Numbered from the stretch's first letter, positions 42,222 to 51,558 are shown. The stretch: DNA of 64,000 nt from Pseudomonas sp. LFM046 (GCF_000949385.2 NZ_JYKO02000001.1:2892488-2956487); one strand, 5' to 3'. Notes: a model not told the origin generated them from the sequence alone. Numbers and translations are program-made.

Positions 42222-44102
42222 ATGCAGCCTGCAGGAACCATCAATCGCAGGATTCTCGTGGTGGATGACACGCCGTCCATTCATCGGGACTACCGCAAGA
42301 TTCTCTGTCCGGAAGCCGATGGGACAGGGACTTTGTCATCGCTGGAGGCGACCCTGTTCGGGTCGTCGCGAAAGTCCATGACCACCGATTTCGACGTGGA
42401 CTTCTCCTTCCAGGGGCAAGATGCGCTGGCATTGGTGGAGACCGCACTGGCCGAAGGCAATCCCTATGCGATGGCATTCGTTGATATGCGGATGCCGCCG
42501 GGTTGGGACGGACTGGAGACCATCGAGCGACTCTGGCAGGCGGATCCGCTCCTACAGGTTGCACTCTGCACCGCCTATTCCGACCACTCCTGGGAAGTCA
42601 TTGCACAGCGCCTGGAGCTGGCGGATCGGCTGCTGATCCTGAAAAAGCCCTTCGATGCGATCGAGATTCATCAGATGGCCTGCACGCTGACGGCGAAATG
42701 GCAGCTGAGCCACGAAGCGGCAATCCGGATGAGGGGCCTGGAACGGCTGGTAGAGGAAAGGGCGCTGGAGTTGCTGCAGCTTTCCCGGCAGTTGCGCTAC
42801 GACATCCTGACTGAATTGCCCAATCAGACGGCCCTGCACGACTGTCTCAGCGAACTGCTGGCGGAGCATGGGGGCAGTGGGGAGCGTCTCGCGGCGATCT
42901 TCCTGGGTATCGATCGATTCAGACGTATCAACCATGCCCTGGGCAACGCGATGGGAGACGAGTTACTGAAGTCCGTCGCCGATTTCCTGAGCCGCTGGAC
43001 GGGCAAGGCGGAAACAGTTTTTCGTATTGGCGGCGACCAGTTCGTGGTGCTGCTGCCAAGACTCGGCAGTCGGCCATCCATTAGCGACCTGGCCGAAAGT
43101 CTGCTGGCGAGTCTACGGATGCCCCAGACCATCGCGGGGCAGAGCCTCAGCATCACCGCCAGCCTGGGTATCGGCCTTTATCCGGACCACGGCGTCGAGC
43201 CCGCCAGCCTGCTCCGCAGTGCAGAGGTCGCTATGCACGCAGCCAAGGCGGATGGCCGTGATGGCTTGCGATTCTTTTCGGCAGAGATGAACGCCCAGGC
43301 TCGCCAGCAGCAGTCACTGGAAGCGGGGCTCCGCCAGGCACTGGAGCATCAGGAGTTCGTCCTCAACTATCAGCCCAAAGTGCTCCTCGAGACAGGGGCG
43401 ATCGTCGGCGCGGAGGCGTTGATTCGCTGGAACCGCCCCGGCCATGGGATGGTTTCTCCGGCGCTGTTCATCCCGTTTGCAGAGGAAAGTGGCTTGATCG
43501 TGCCCATCAGTAGGTGGGTGATGCACGAGGCCTGCCGGCAAGCCCGTGCTTGGCAGGATGCTGGGTTGTCCGGCGTCATTCTGTCGTTGAACGTGTCGGC
43601 CCTGGACTTTCACCAGAAGGACTTTCTCCAGGGGCTCCGCCAGGCGCTGGAGGAATCCGGTATCGAGGCCGGTTGCCTGGAGCTGGAAATCACCGAGGGC
43701 GCCTTGATGCGGGACATCCAGGCGACTATCGGCGTGCTCTACGCCATCAAGGAAATGGGATTGCGACTCGCGATCGACGATTTCGGCACGGGATATTCCA
43801 GCCTCAGTTACCTGCGGCATTTCCCGGTGGATGTGCTGAAGATCGACCAGTCCTTTGTGCGCGATATCGCTACGGACGCCAACGATGCGGCATTGGTACG
43901 GGCCATCATCAGTATGGGACGCAGCCTCGGGCTGGGCACCATTGCAGAAGGCGTGGAAACCCGGGAGCAACTGGCATTCCTGCGGGAGCACCACTGCGAC
44001 GAAGGTCAGGGCTATCTGTTTGGTCGTCCGGTGGACGCCGAAGCATTCAAATTGCTCCTGCAGCAGGAGCACGCAGGCCGCCCATTGGTTCCATTGGCTT
44101 GA
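42222..44102 (+). CDS. Response regulator: receiver-GGDEF-EAL
   Basis: The start MQPAGTINRRILVVDDTPS (626 residues) follows GGGAGAGGG. The receiver has the variant phospho-acceptor region AFVDMRMPPGWDG and LLILKKPFDAIEI. A GGDEF domain with GGDQF (altered fourth residue) comes next, then an EAL domain with AEALIRWNRP, LEITEGAL and DDFGTGYSSLSYL. The EAL part looks active and the GGDEF part may be weak or regulatory. It lies 50 bp before the cytochrome c peroxidase gene on the same strand, so it may be controlled by the downstream kinases. Confidence 0.88.
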   Translation: MQPAGTINRRILVVDDTPSIHRDYRKILCPEADGTGTLSSLEATLFGSSRKSMTTDFDVDFSFQGQDALALVETALAEGNPYAMAFVDMRMPPGWDGLETIERLWQADPLLQVALCTAYSDHSWEVIAQRLELADRLLILKKPFDAIEIHQMACTLTAKWQLSHEAAIRMRGLERLVEERALELLQLSRQLRYDILTELPNQTALHDCLSELLAEHGGSGERLAAIFLGIDRFRRINHALGNAMGDELLKSVADFLSRWTGKAETVFRIGGDQFVVLLPRLGSRPSISDLAESLLASLRMPQTIAGQSLSITASLGIGLYPDHGVEPASLLRSAEVAMHAAKADGRDGLRFFSAEMNAQARQQQSLEAGLRQALEHQEFVLNYQPKVLLETGAIVGAEALIRWNRPGHGMVSPALFIPFAEESGLIVPISRWVMHEACRQARAWQDAGLSGVILSLNVSALDFHQKDFLQGLRQALEESGIEAGCLELEITEGALMRDIQATIGVLYAIKEMGLRLAIDDFGTGYSSLSYLRHFPVDVLKIDQSFVRDIATDANDAALVRAIISMGRSLGLGTIAEGVETREQLAFLREHHCDEGQGYLFGRPVDAEAFKLLLQQEHAGRPLVPLA

Positions 44103-44152
44103 GCCGCCCGGTCGCCACCAAGCGGGCTGGGTAATGACGAGGAAGAACACAG

Positions 44153-45109
44153 ATGTTCGTGCGCACACTGATGATGTCCGCGCTCCTCCCCGGCCTGATT
44201 GGCCAGGCAGATGCCGCTGGCGTTGACGAACCCATCAAACCCGTTTCACGGCACCAGGAGCAAGATCCTGCCCGAGTCGAACTGGGAAGGCGCCTGTTCC
44301 ACGATGTCCGCCTTTCCGTCAATGACTCGACTTCCTGCGCCAGTTGCCACCATCTCGACCAGGGTGGCGCCGATACCCGGCCGTTTTCCGTGGGATTCGA
44401 CGGGCAGCGGACGGAGGTTAACGCGCCCACGGTGTTCAATGCTGGTCTGAACTTTCGGCAGTTCTGGGACGGCCGGGCAGACTCGCTGGAAGCGCAGGTG
44501 GACGAAGTGGTGCGTAGCCCTGTGGAAATGGGCTCCACCTGGGCCGGTATTCTCGCCAAGCTCGCTGCCGAAGACCACTATCGCCGGGCCTTCGAGGCGG
44601 CCTATGTGGATGGCCTGACGGCCGCGAACGTGCAGAACGCCATCGCCAGCTTCGAACGTACCCTGACCACGCCCGATTCTCGATTCGACAGGTTTCTGGA
44701 AGGTGATGCCTCTGCCTTGACGGTCGAGGAAAAGGCCGGCTACCAGAAGTTCAAACAGTACGGCTGTGTCGCTTGCCACCAAGGGGTGAACATCGGCGGA
44801 AACATGTTCCAGAAGTTCGGTGTGATGGAGGACTACTTCAAGGGGCAGCAGCGAGGCCGGCGGGCGGACGAAGGACGCTTCGCGGTCACCGGCGATGAGG
44901 GCGATCGTCACGTCTTCAAGGTGCCCAGCTTGCGCAACGTCGAACTCACCGCGCCCTATTTCCATGACGCATCGGCCGCGACGCTGGAAGAGGCGGTGGA
45001 TGTCATGTTCCGTTATCAACTGGGGCGCGTGGCATCCGATGGGGACAAGGCCCTAATCGTCCGCTTCCTCAAAACCCTTACCGCCAGACCATCAGAGGCA
45101 CCGCTATGA
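44153..45109 (+). CDS. Di-haem cytochrome c peroxidase family protein
   Basis: This 318-residue protein has a Sec signal peptide (residues 1-22, cleaved after ADAA) and two haem c motifs, Cys62-Ala-Ser-Cys65-His66 and Cys205-Val-Ala-Cys208-His209. NAPTVFNAGLNFRQFWDGRA and a late VPSLRNVELTAPYFHD are typical of the CcpA/MauG family. It is periplasmic and reduces hydrogen peroxide or oxidises a protein partner. Its stop overlaps the start of a membrane kinase (ATGA), suggesting that peroxide or redox state is sensed by this unit. Confidence 0.92.
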   Translation: MFVRTLMMSALLPGLIGQADAAGVDEPIKPVSRHQEQDPARVELGRRLFHDVRLSVNDSTSCASCHHLDQGGADTRPFSVGFDGQRTEVNAPTVFNAGLNFRQFWDGRADSLEAQVDEVVRSPVEMGSTWAGILAKLAAEDHYRRAFEAAYVDGLTAANVQNAIASFERTLTTPDSRFDRFLEGDASALTVEEKAGYQKFKQYGCVACHQGVNIGGNMFQKFGVMEDYFKGQQRGRRADEGRFAVTGDEGDRHVFKVPSLRNVELTAPYFHDASAATLEEAVDVMFRYQLGRVASDGDKALIVRFLKTLTARPSEAPL

Positions 45110-46926
45110 TCTTCTCGCGCAAGTGGAGCTGGCTTTGGCTGAGTGTAATCGGCGTGGTCCTGGCATCGGTATTGCTCTTCCTTTACCTCAAGAGCAGAGA
45201 CTACGCGCCAGATACCTACTTCGAGTCGCTGGCTCTGCTCCGGCAGATTCGCCAGCTCGACGCCCAGTGGGAGCTCGCAGTCCTGCGGTCCAAGACCGGC
45301 GTGAACAAGGACTACGACGCCTTGGTCGACCCGCTGGCCGAGATGGACCGTCAATGGCCCAAGCTCGATGCGCTGGAGAGTGGCCGCATGCCCGTCGAGA
45401 CCGAGAGATGGGGGCAGTATCGGGCCGCTTACCTGAACGACCTGAAAGAGAAGACCAGGCTGATCGAAGCGTTCAAGTCCCATAACGCGGTGCTACGCAA
45501 CTCCCTGGCATTCCTGCCCACCGCGGAAGGCGACGTCCAGGACTCGCTCAAGGCCTTGAACAACTCTGGCAATGGGGCTTACCTGCAGGCGTCCATGGAT
45601 GTTTACGACATTACCCTGACTACCTTTGAGTTCGTGCAGTCCAGCACCGACGACAGGAAGGCGGAGGTGGAGGCGGGCATTGCGCGCCTGCTCACCCAGC
45701 GCGAACACCTGCCGGTTGAGTTGCAAGGGCGCATAGACGTCTTGGTTTCGCATGTCCGCGCGGTGCTTCGCGAGCTACCGATCGTTTTCGACCTGATGGG
45801 CCGTATCAGCCAGGTGCCCATTGCCCGGCATCTCGACGAAATCGGCGACTATTTGGGACGCGAGCAACTGGTAGCGTCCCAACAGGATCAACGCTATCGC
45901 CACTTCCTGCTGACCTTCGCCACGGTGCTGGCCCTGCTGCTCTTGTACTTGGCGAGCCGGCTGATCCGCAGTTACACCATCATCCAGCGGGTGAACCGTG
46001 AGCTGCAGGCCGCTAATGAGGGGTTGGAAATGCGTGTGGCAGACCGCACCCGTGATCTGCAGCGGGTCCAGAGCGAGCTGATGACGGCCGCCCGACATGC
46101 GGGCATGGCCGAGATCGCCACCAACGTGTTGCACAACGTCGGCAACGTTCTCAATAGCGTGAACATCTCAGCCGACCTGGTCAGCCGTACTGTGCGCGGA
46201 TCGAGGGCCCAGGGGTTGGTCAAGGCGGTTCAGATGATGAACGACAATGCCGATAATCTTGGCGAATTCCTGAGTCACGACGAACGAGGCAAGCTACTGC
46301 CCGGCTACCTGAACCAACTCGTCGAAGCGATGGAGCTGGAGCGCAAGGGCATGATCGATGAATTGGCGCAACTGACCACCAGCGTGGACCACATCAAGGA
46401 CATCGTCGCCACACAGCAGTCCTATGCGGGCTCATCGAGCCTGATCGAACCGCTGTACCTCGATCACGTGATCGAAGACGCGTTGCGCATGAACTCGGCT
46501 GCGCTGGTCCGGCACCATGTCGATGTGGTGAAGGACTACAACGAGATGCCCCGTATGTTGCTGGACAAGCATCGGATGCTGCTCATTCTGATCAACCTGA
46601 TCAGCAATGCGAAGTACGCAATGAGTAACCACACGGAAGGTGCACGGGTGATGACCATCAGCGCTGCCCTGGTCGCGGGCAACCACTTGCGGATCAGTGT
46701 GAAGGACCAGGGAGAGGGTATCTCGGCGGAGAATCTGAAGCGGATCTTCACCCATGGCTTTACCACCCGGAAAGAGGGCCATGGCTTCGGCCTGCACAGT
46801 TGCGCGCTGGCCGCCAGGGAGATGAACGGAGTCCTCAGCGTTCACAGCGACGGCGTGGGGCTGGGTGCCGTCTTCACCCTGGAGATACCTGTGGAAATCC
46901 AGGAGCTTGCCCATGCTCATCAATAG
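45106..46926 (+). CDS. Membrane sensor histidine kinase, DAHL-like periplasmic domain, [10 protein letters not shown]-box
   Basis: This 606-residue protein has transmembrane helices at about 9-26 and 267-285 around a mostly helical periplasmic domain (LALLRQIRQLDAQWELAVLR..., DAHL-like). A coiled coil and the kinase core follow: [15 protein letters not shown] as the H-box, NLISNAKYAMSN as N-box, DQGEGIS, and [13 protein letters not shown]. It overlaps the peroxidase gene and the receiver-kinase gene. It is paralogous to the kinase at 36831. It probably reports on the peroxidase or its redox signal. Confidence 0.88.
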   Translation: MIFSRKWSWLWLSVIGVVLASVLLFLYLKSRDYAPDTYFESLALLRQIRQLDAQWELAVLRSKTGVNKDYDALVDPLAEMDRQWPKLDALESGRMPVETERWGQYRAAYLNDLKEKTRLIEAFKSHNAVLRNSLAFLPTAEGDVQDSLKALNNSGNGAYLQASMDVYDITLTTFEFVQSSTDDRKAEVEAGIARLLTQREHLPVELQGRIDVLVSHVRAVLRELPIVFDLMGRISQVPIARHLDEIGDYLGREQLVASQQDQRYRHFLLTFATVLALLLLYLASRLIRSYTIIQRVNRELQAANEGLEMRVADRTRDLQRVQSELMTAARHAGMAEIATNVLHNVGNVLNSVNISADLVSRTVRGSRAQGLVKAVQMMNDNADNLGEFLSHDERGKLLPGYLNQLVEAMELERKGMIDELAQLTTSVDHIKDIVATQQSYAGSSSLIEPLYLDHVIEDALRMNSAALVRHHVDVVKDYNEMPRMLLDKHRMLLILINLISNAKYAMSNHTEGARVMTISAALVAGNHLRISVKDQGEGISAENLKRIFTHGFTTRKEGHGFGLHSCALAAREMNGVLSVHSDGVGLGAVFTLEIPVEIQELAHAHQ

Positions 46927-48289
46927 ACGCGTGTTGCTGGTGGACGATGCGCCGGCCATTCATGAGGACTTCCGCAAGATCCTGGCGCCCGACAAGTCCG
47001 CGCACCAGGACCTGGATGCGACCGAGGCGCTGATATTCGGGGCGGCGCCGCGGCCCACCGCCAGCTTCGAACTGGCATCGGCCTTCCAGGGGCAGCAAGC
47101 CCTAGAAATGGTCGAGAACGCCCTGCAAGAGCAACGCCCTTACGCGTTGGCCTTCATCGATATGCGCATGCCGCCGGGTTGGGATGGGGTGGAAACCATC
47201 GCGCGGCTCTGGGAGCGTGACCCGGACCTGCAGGTAGTCATCTGCACGGCCTATTCCGATTACACCTGGGAGGACGTGCTTGAACGGCTGGATGTGCGCG
47301 ACCGCTTACTGGTGCTGAAGAAACCCTTCGACAACATCGAGGTGCTGCAAATGGCCAACACGTTGGCCGCCAAATGGGAAATGGCCAGGCAGGTCGCCTG
47401 GCAGATGGGTGAGCTCGAGTCCGAAGTCAGGAAAGGCGTGGCACGAATCAGCCATGTGGAACAGGCATTGGAGCGTGGGGCGCAGGAGCGGGAACAACTG
47501 GAGGGGCAATTGCTGCATGCCGAGAAACTCGCTGCAGTGGGGCAACTGGCGGCCGGTGTTGCCCACGAGATCAACAGCCCGATGGGTTATGTCTCATCCA
47601 ATCTAACGGCATTGGAAGACTATCTCGGCCGGTTAATGGCCTACCTGGAGGCGACCGAACGCATGGCCGACGGCGACCTTGGCGACCGCCTGCGCATACT
47701 GCGTGACGAACTGGAAATCGACGTGCTGCGGGAGGAGTTACCGCAGGTGGTGCAGGAAAGCCGAGAAGGTGTGATGCGGGTGCGCCAGATTGTCCGGGAC
47801 ATGAAGGACCTTTCGCGTATCGACGCCGGTCAGGAATGGTGCTGGGCCGACCTGCACCCTGGTATCGAGTCGACGTTGAACATTCTCTCGAGCCAGTTGA
47901 AGTACAAGGTCGAGGTCGTCCGGGACTTCGCGACGTTGCCTTCGATCCAGTGCCTGCCATCGCAGATCAACCAGGTGATCATGAATCTTGTCGTGAATGC
48001 TGTGCAGGCGCTGGGGGAGGAAGGGGGGCGCCTCACGTTGCGCACCCGCACCGAGGATGGGCGGGTGAGCCTGGAGGTGGAAGATACCGGCTGCGGCATC
48101 AGCGTCGAGAGCCTTCCACGGATATTCGACCCGTTCTTCACCACCAAACCGCCGGAGTCGGGCACCGGGCTGGGTCTGACACTGTCCTATGGCATCGTCA
48201 AGAAACACGGGGGAAGCCTCTCGGTGCAAAGCGAGCCGGGCAAGGGAACGACGTTTCGGATGGAACTCCCGGTGCTGGCTGGTGCTTGA
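46913..48289 (+). CDS. Receiver-histidine kinase hybrid
   Basis: The start MLINRRVLLVDDAPAIHED (458 residues) lies inside the upstream kinase gene behind CAGGAG. The receiver carries AFIDMRMPPGWDGVET and LVLKKPFDNIEV. A coiled coil leads to a kinase core with GVAHEINSPMGYV (His), NQVIMNLVVNAVQAL, DTGCGIS and SGTGLGLTLSYGIV. The H-box HEINSPMGYV differs from the HNVGNVLNS type upstream, so the pair forms a relay. It is the last gene of the peroxidase operon. Confidence 0.88.
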   Translation: MLINRRVLLVDDAPAIHEDFRKILAPDKSAHQDLDATEALIFGAAPRPTASFELASAFQGQQALEMVENALQEQRPYALAFIDMRMPPGWDGVETIARLWERDPDLQVVICTAYSDYTWEDVLERLDVRDRLLVLKKPFDNIEVLQMANTLAAKWEMARQVAWQMGELESEVRKGVARISHVEQALERGAQEREQLEGQLLHAEKLAAVGQLAAGVAHEINSPMGYVSSNLTALEDYLGRLMAYLEATERMADGDLGDRLRILRDELEIDVLREELPQVVQESREGVMRVRQIVRDMKDLSRIDAGQEWCWADLHPGIESTLNILSSQLKYKVEVVRDFATLPSIQCLPSQINQVIMNLVVNAVQALGEEGGRLTLRTRTEDGRVSLEVEDTGCGISVESLPRIFDPFFTTKPPESGTGLGLTLSYGIVKKHGGSLSVQSEPGKGTTFRMELPVLAGA

Positions 48290-48899
48290 GGCCTGTTCGT
48301 CTACTCCCCCGGCGTTGCACCCTCATTTCAATAAGCTCGCGAGATGAGATGAGATGAGGTGAGTGGTGTGGGACTGAGTCGGTGGGGGAGGCCTGCCTGT
48401 CCGGCGCTAGATTTCTAGCCCACCACCCAGTGCTAAGGGCACGACCACTGAGGGGGCAGCACGACGCTTTGCTTGGTGACGACCGCTCGTTGGAGCGACA
48501 GCGGCGAGCTCGACGCTTTGCTCGGTACTTCCGTGAATGCCCACACCTATCTGCCCCTCGCAGCCTCTGTTGAGCTGAGTGTCGATACGGTATTGGGGCT
48601 CATCGGAGACGGAGCCGTTTTCGAGCTGAACTTTCATGAGGGTGCCGGCAGGGTATCCGGCGGCGTGCTGCGACCTGATGGTCATAGTGGCCTTAATGAG
48701 GATTGCGGAGGCCTAGCCAGGGACCTCAGCGACTTACCCACGATTTTACGATCTGTCTTTTTTGACGGCCCGGTATGGCGCGCTCGCGCATAGTAGAGCG
48801 ATGGTCAGGCATGGCCGATCCTTCTCCGTAGTGGCGCTATGGCATTGCGTGGTCTAGGTTCTGGGGAACTGGCAAGGAGCCGACTCAACGGGGGATTGC
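48290..48899. other. Non-coding or decayed stretch with leader repeat copy 2
   Basis: ORFs here start at rare codons without ribosome sites and are not supported. A GAGATGAGATGAGATGAGGTGAG microrepeat lies at 48340-48363. The sequence GTAGTGGCGCTATGGCAT at 48828-48845 repeats 29865-29882. Confidence 0.4.
48828..48845 (+). repeat. Leader repeat copy 2 upstream of a small ORF
   Basis: This is identical over 18 bp to 29865-29882 and is followed by the same GCGTGG...TAGGTTCT pattern. It is 72 bp from the start of the small ORF at 48900. Confidence 0.6.
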
Positions 48900-49136
48900 G
48901 TGTTGAAGGACTACAGCAAGGGTCGGTATGCCGTACTTGGCCATGGCCCGGGTGCGGCACTCAAGGGATGGATCGATAATGACGAATATGTCCGAGCGGT
49001 CAGTGGCGAGATTCTCTACCAGATCGAAGGAGAAGCCGTTTATTCGGCAGGCCGCACGGAGCGGCTCGGACATATTTCGCAGGGGGTTGCTTTCACTGAC
49101 AGCGGGATGTTCCTGTTCAGGCTCGAGGAAGACTGA
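48900..49136 (+). CDS. Hypothetical protein, 78 aa
   Basis: The ORF starts at GTG (MLKDYSKGRYAVLGHGPGAA) and reads DNDEYVRAVSGEILYQIEGE, a compact soluble beta-rich sequence. It has no recognised family. The leader repeat shared with 29936 and the matching spacing support it as a real gene. Confidence 0.45.
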   Translation: MLKDYSKGRYAVLGHGPGAALKGWIDNDEYVRAVSGEILYQIEGEAVYSAGRTERLGHISQGVAFTDSGMFLFRLEED

Positions 49137-49179
49137 GCCGAGCTCGAAGTAACCAGTTGGGGAGCTGAAGGAGCCGGAT

Positions 49180-49428
49180 ATGGGATGTCTTATCTGCGGT
49201 CAGGCAGCCAAAGCACTGCCCAGCCATAAGGGACAGGATGGAGTGGGATGGAATTGTTCCGTCTGCGGGCAGTACTGGGTATCTAATTCCCTTCTCCAGA
49301 CAATGCACGGGATGAGGTTCAATGTGGAGGCTACCCGGTACTACTTGGCCCTCGTACGTGAGCTGGGTGACGAGGTCCCGATTCTCTCCAGCCACGACCG
49401 CTCACTGCTGGATGCCCAACGCCCCTAA
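49180..49428 (+). CDS. Small zinc-ribbon-like protein, 82 aa (paralogue of 38831)
   Basis: It has MGCLICGQAAK and WNCSVCGQYWVSNSLLQ, two CxxC pairs in a ribbon-like layout, then a helix ATRYYLALVRELGDEVP. The length and Cys spacing match the protein at 38831. It is probably co-transcribed with the 48900 ORF. The function is unknown. Confidence 0.55.
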   Translation: MGCLICGQAAKALPSHKGQDGVGWNCSVCGQYWVSNSLLQTMHGMRFNVEATRYYLALVRELGDEVPILSSHDRSLLDAQRP

Positions 49429-49488
49429 TCAGGCCCCACTATTTTGGAACGGAAGTGCACGCGAGCGTTCGTAGGCGTATTTCCTTCT

Positions 49489-51558
49489 TTACCAATGCGG
49501 GCCCTGGGCCAACAGCGTTTGCGCATCCGCTGCGTTCAAGGGCTTGGCGAACAGATAGCCCTGCCCGTAATGGCACCCCAACTGCCGCAGCAACTCGAGC
49601 TGGCTGGGGGTTTCTACGCCTTCGGCCACTACCTTCAATTCCAGCACCTGGGCCAGGGCGATGATGGTGCGCACGATTTCCAGTCCCTGTCGGTCCAGGT
49701 CCATCTTGCCGACAAAGGATCGGTCGATCTTCAGCACGTCGAAGGGAAAGCGATGTAAGTAACTCAGGGATGAATAACCGGTGCCGAAGTCATCAATGCT
49801 GAGTTGGACATCCAGTTCCTTGAGACGGTCCAACAACAACTTGGCATTGTCGGCGTCGTTCATGATTGCGCTTTCGGTGATCTCCAGCTTCAAGCTATGG
49901 CGAGACACGCCGGACTCCTCCAAGGTGCGGCCGATATCGTCCAGCAGTCCTTTATCGGTGAACTGCTTTCCCGACAGATTGACGCTCATCCCCAGTTCTG
50001 CGACCTCGGGAAAGCGCCGCTGCCAGTCACGCAGCTGCGTCACTGCCTCTTGGAGCACCCAGAGCCCGAGTGGAACAATCAGCCCGGTGCTTTCTGCCAA
50101 CGGAATGAAGAGCTCGGGGGAGACCATGCCCTGGTGCGGGTGCCGCCAGCGACACAATGCTTCGAAGCCGGCCATTCGGCCGCTACCGAGATCGACAATG
50201 GGTTGGTAATACAGCTCGAATTCCCGGTATTCCAAGGCGCGGCGCAGATCGCTTTCCAGACGCATGCGCGCCATCACCTGCACCTGCATGGCGTTGTCGA
50301 ACATCTGGTAGGTATTGCCGCCTTTCTCCTTGGCCCGCCCCAAGGCGGTTTCCGCCGCTTGTAGCAGGTTGCCTTCCGGGCATTGATTGGCGGCCGCGAC
50401 GCCCATGCTGGCGGTGACGAAGAGTTCCTGGCCGTCGTAATGGAATTGTTCGGAAAAGGCGCTCTGCATGCGTTCGGCGACACGCAGGGCATCCTCCTGT
50501 CGGGTGAGATTATCGATCAACACGACGAACTTCACCCCGCCCAGGTAGGCCAGGGTGTCGGAGAGACGTGTCAGTTGCAGGAGGCGGCGCGCCAAGGTGA
50601 CCAGCAGTTGGTTGGTGGCGTACTGGCCCAGGCTCTCGTGGATCAGGTGAAAGCGATCAGGTTCGATCAGCAACAGGGCGAAGAGCGACTCGTGATGGCG
50701 TGCGCGGCGGATCTGACAGCGTTCCAGGCGGTCATCGAAGAGTATGCGGTTTGGCAAATTGGTCAGCGCATCCACCGTCTTGCGTTCGGTGAGGTCGGTG
50801 CAGGATCCCGCGAGGCGTACTACGCGACCGGCAGCGTTGCGCTTGACCTGGCCACGGCAGAGTAACCAGCAGCAATCCCCGGTCTGGGTGTAGGCCCGCA
50901 CCTCCACTTGGAATTGCGGTGTGCGGCCGGCCAGATGCGCCTTGAACGCATCCTTGAGTACCCCCAGGTCATTCTCGTAAACGCGCGCCAACCAACGATC
51001 CAGGCGATCTGGAAGCTGCTCTTCGCTGTAACCGAGGATCTCCCGAAGGCGCGGTGAGAAAAAGATTCGGCGTGAACGTCGGTTCCAGTCCCACATACCG
51101 TCATTGCTGGAGTGGGCGATCAGTTGGTAGAACTCCCGGCTCTCCTCGATGGCCTGTTCCGCACGCTTGAAAGCCAATTGGGTGCGTACCCGTGCCAGGG
51201 CCACGGCGAAGTCGAAGGGTTTGACCAGATAGTCGTTGGCGCCGCGGGCGAGGGCATCGACTATCACTTCGCTCTGGCTACGGGCGGTGACCATGATGAT
51301 CGGCAGTGCTTGCTGGGTATGGGCTTCGCGCAAGCGGCCCAGCACTTCGAGACCATCCATGTCGGGCATCATGATGTCGAGCAGGATCAGATCCGGCGCG
51401 GCAGTGGTCACCAGGTCCAGCGCCTCCTGGCCACTGGCGGCGAGCCGCACACGGTAGCCCTGCCGCTCCAGGCGGCGGCTGAGGATATCGCGATTGGTTT
51501 CCTGGTCGTCCACCACCAGCAGGGTGGGCGCCTGGTCCAGATCAGGACGCGGTGGCAT
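49489..51558 (-). CDS. Response regulator: receiver-PAS-GGDEF(degenerate)-EAL, output of the H-NOX kinase
   Basis: The start MPPRPDLDQAPTLLVVDD (689 residues) follows AAGGAGG inside the kinase gene. The receiver has LILLDIMMPDMDG and DYLVKPFDF. A PAS domain (FYQLIAHSSNDGMWDWNRR) follows. The GGDEF motif is lost (AYLGGVKFVVL), while the EAL domain keeps GFEALCRWRHP, LEITESAIM and DDFGTGYSSLSYL. It is therefore a probable c-di-GMP phosphodiesterase controlled by phosphorylation from the preceding kinase, linking NO to c-di-GMP. Confidence 0.88.
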   Translation of the reverse strand: MPPRPDLDQAPTLLVVDDQETNRDILSRRLERQGYRVRLAASGQEALDLVTTAAPDLILLDIMMPDMDGLEVLGRLREAHTQQALPIIMVTARSQSEVIVDALARGANDYLVKPFDFAVALARVRTQLAFKRAEQAIEESREFYQLIAHSSNDGMWDWNRRSRRIFFSPRLREILGYSEEQLPDRLDRWLARVYENDLGVLKDAFKAHLAGRTPQFQVEVRAYTQTGDCCWLLCRGQVKRNAAGRVVRLAGSCTDLTERKTVDALTNLPNRILFDDRLERCQIRRARHHESLFALLLIEPDRFHLIHESLGQYATNQLLVTLARRLLQLTRLSDTLAYLGGVKFVVLIDNLTRQEDALRVAERMQSAFSEQFHYDGQELFVTASMGVAAANQCPEGNLLQAAETALGRAKEKGGNTYQMFDNAMQVQVMARMRLESDLRRALEYREFELYYQPIVDLGSGRMAGFEALCRWRHPHQGMVSPELFIPLAESTGLIVPLGLWVLQEAVTQLRDWQRRFPEVAELGMSVNLSGKQFTDKGLLDDIGRTLEESGVSRHSLKLEITESAIMNDADNAKLLLDRLKELDVQLSIDDFGTGYSSLSYLHRFPFDVLKIDRSFVGKMDLDRQGLEIVRTIIALAQVLELKVVAEGVETPSQLELLRQLGCHYGQGYLFAKPLNAADAQTLLAQGPHW

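Noticed and set aside
42222-44102. Diguanylate cyclase activity considered for the GGDQF protein
   Set aside because: The motif differs from GGDEF at a metal/catalytic position, so active cyclase function was not claimed.
48473-48793. Rightward ORF of 106 codons between the kinase operon and the small ORFs
   Set aside because: It starts at TTG without a ribosome site, has no recognised domain, and the opposite strand is equally open.
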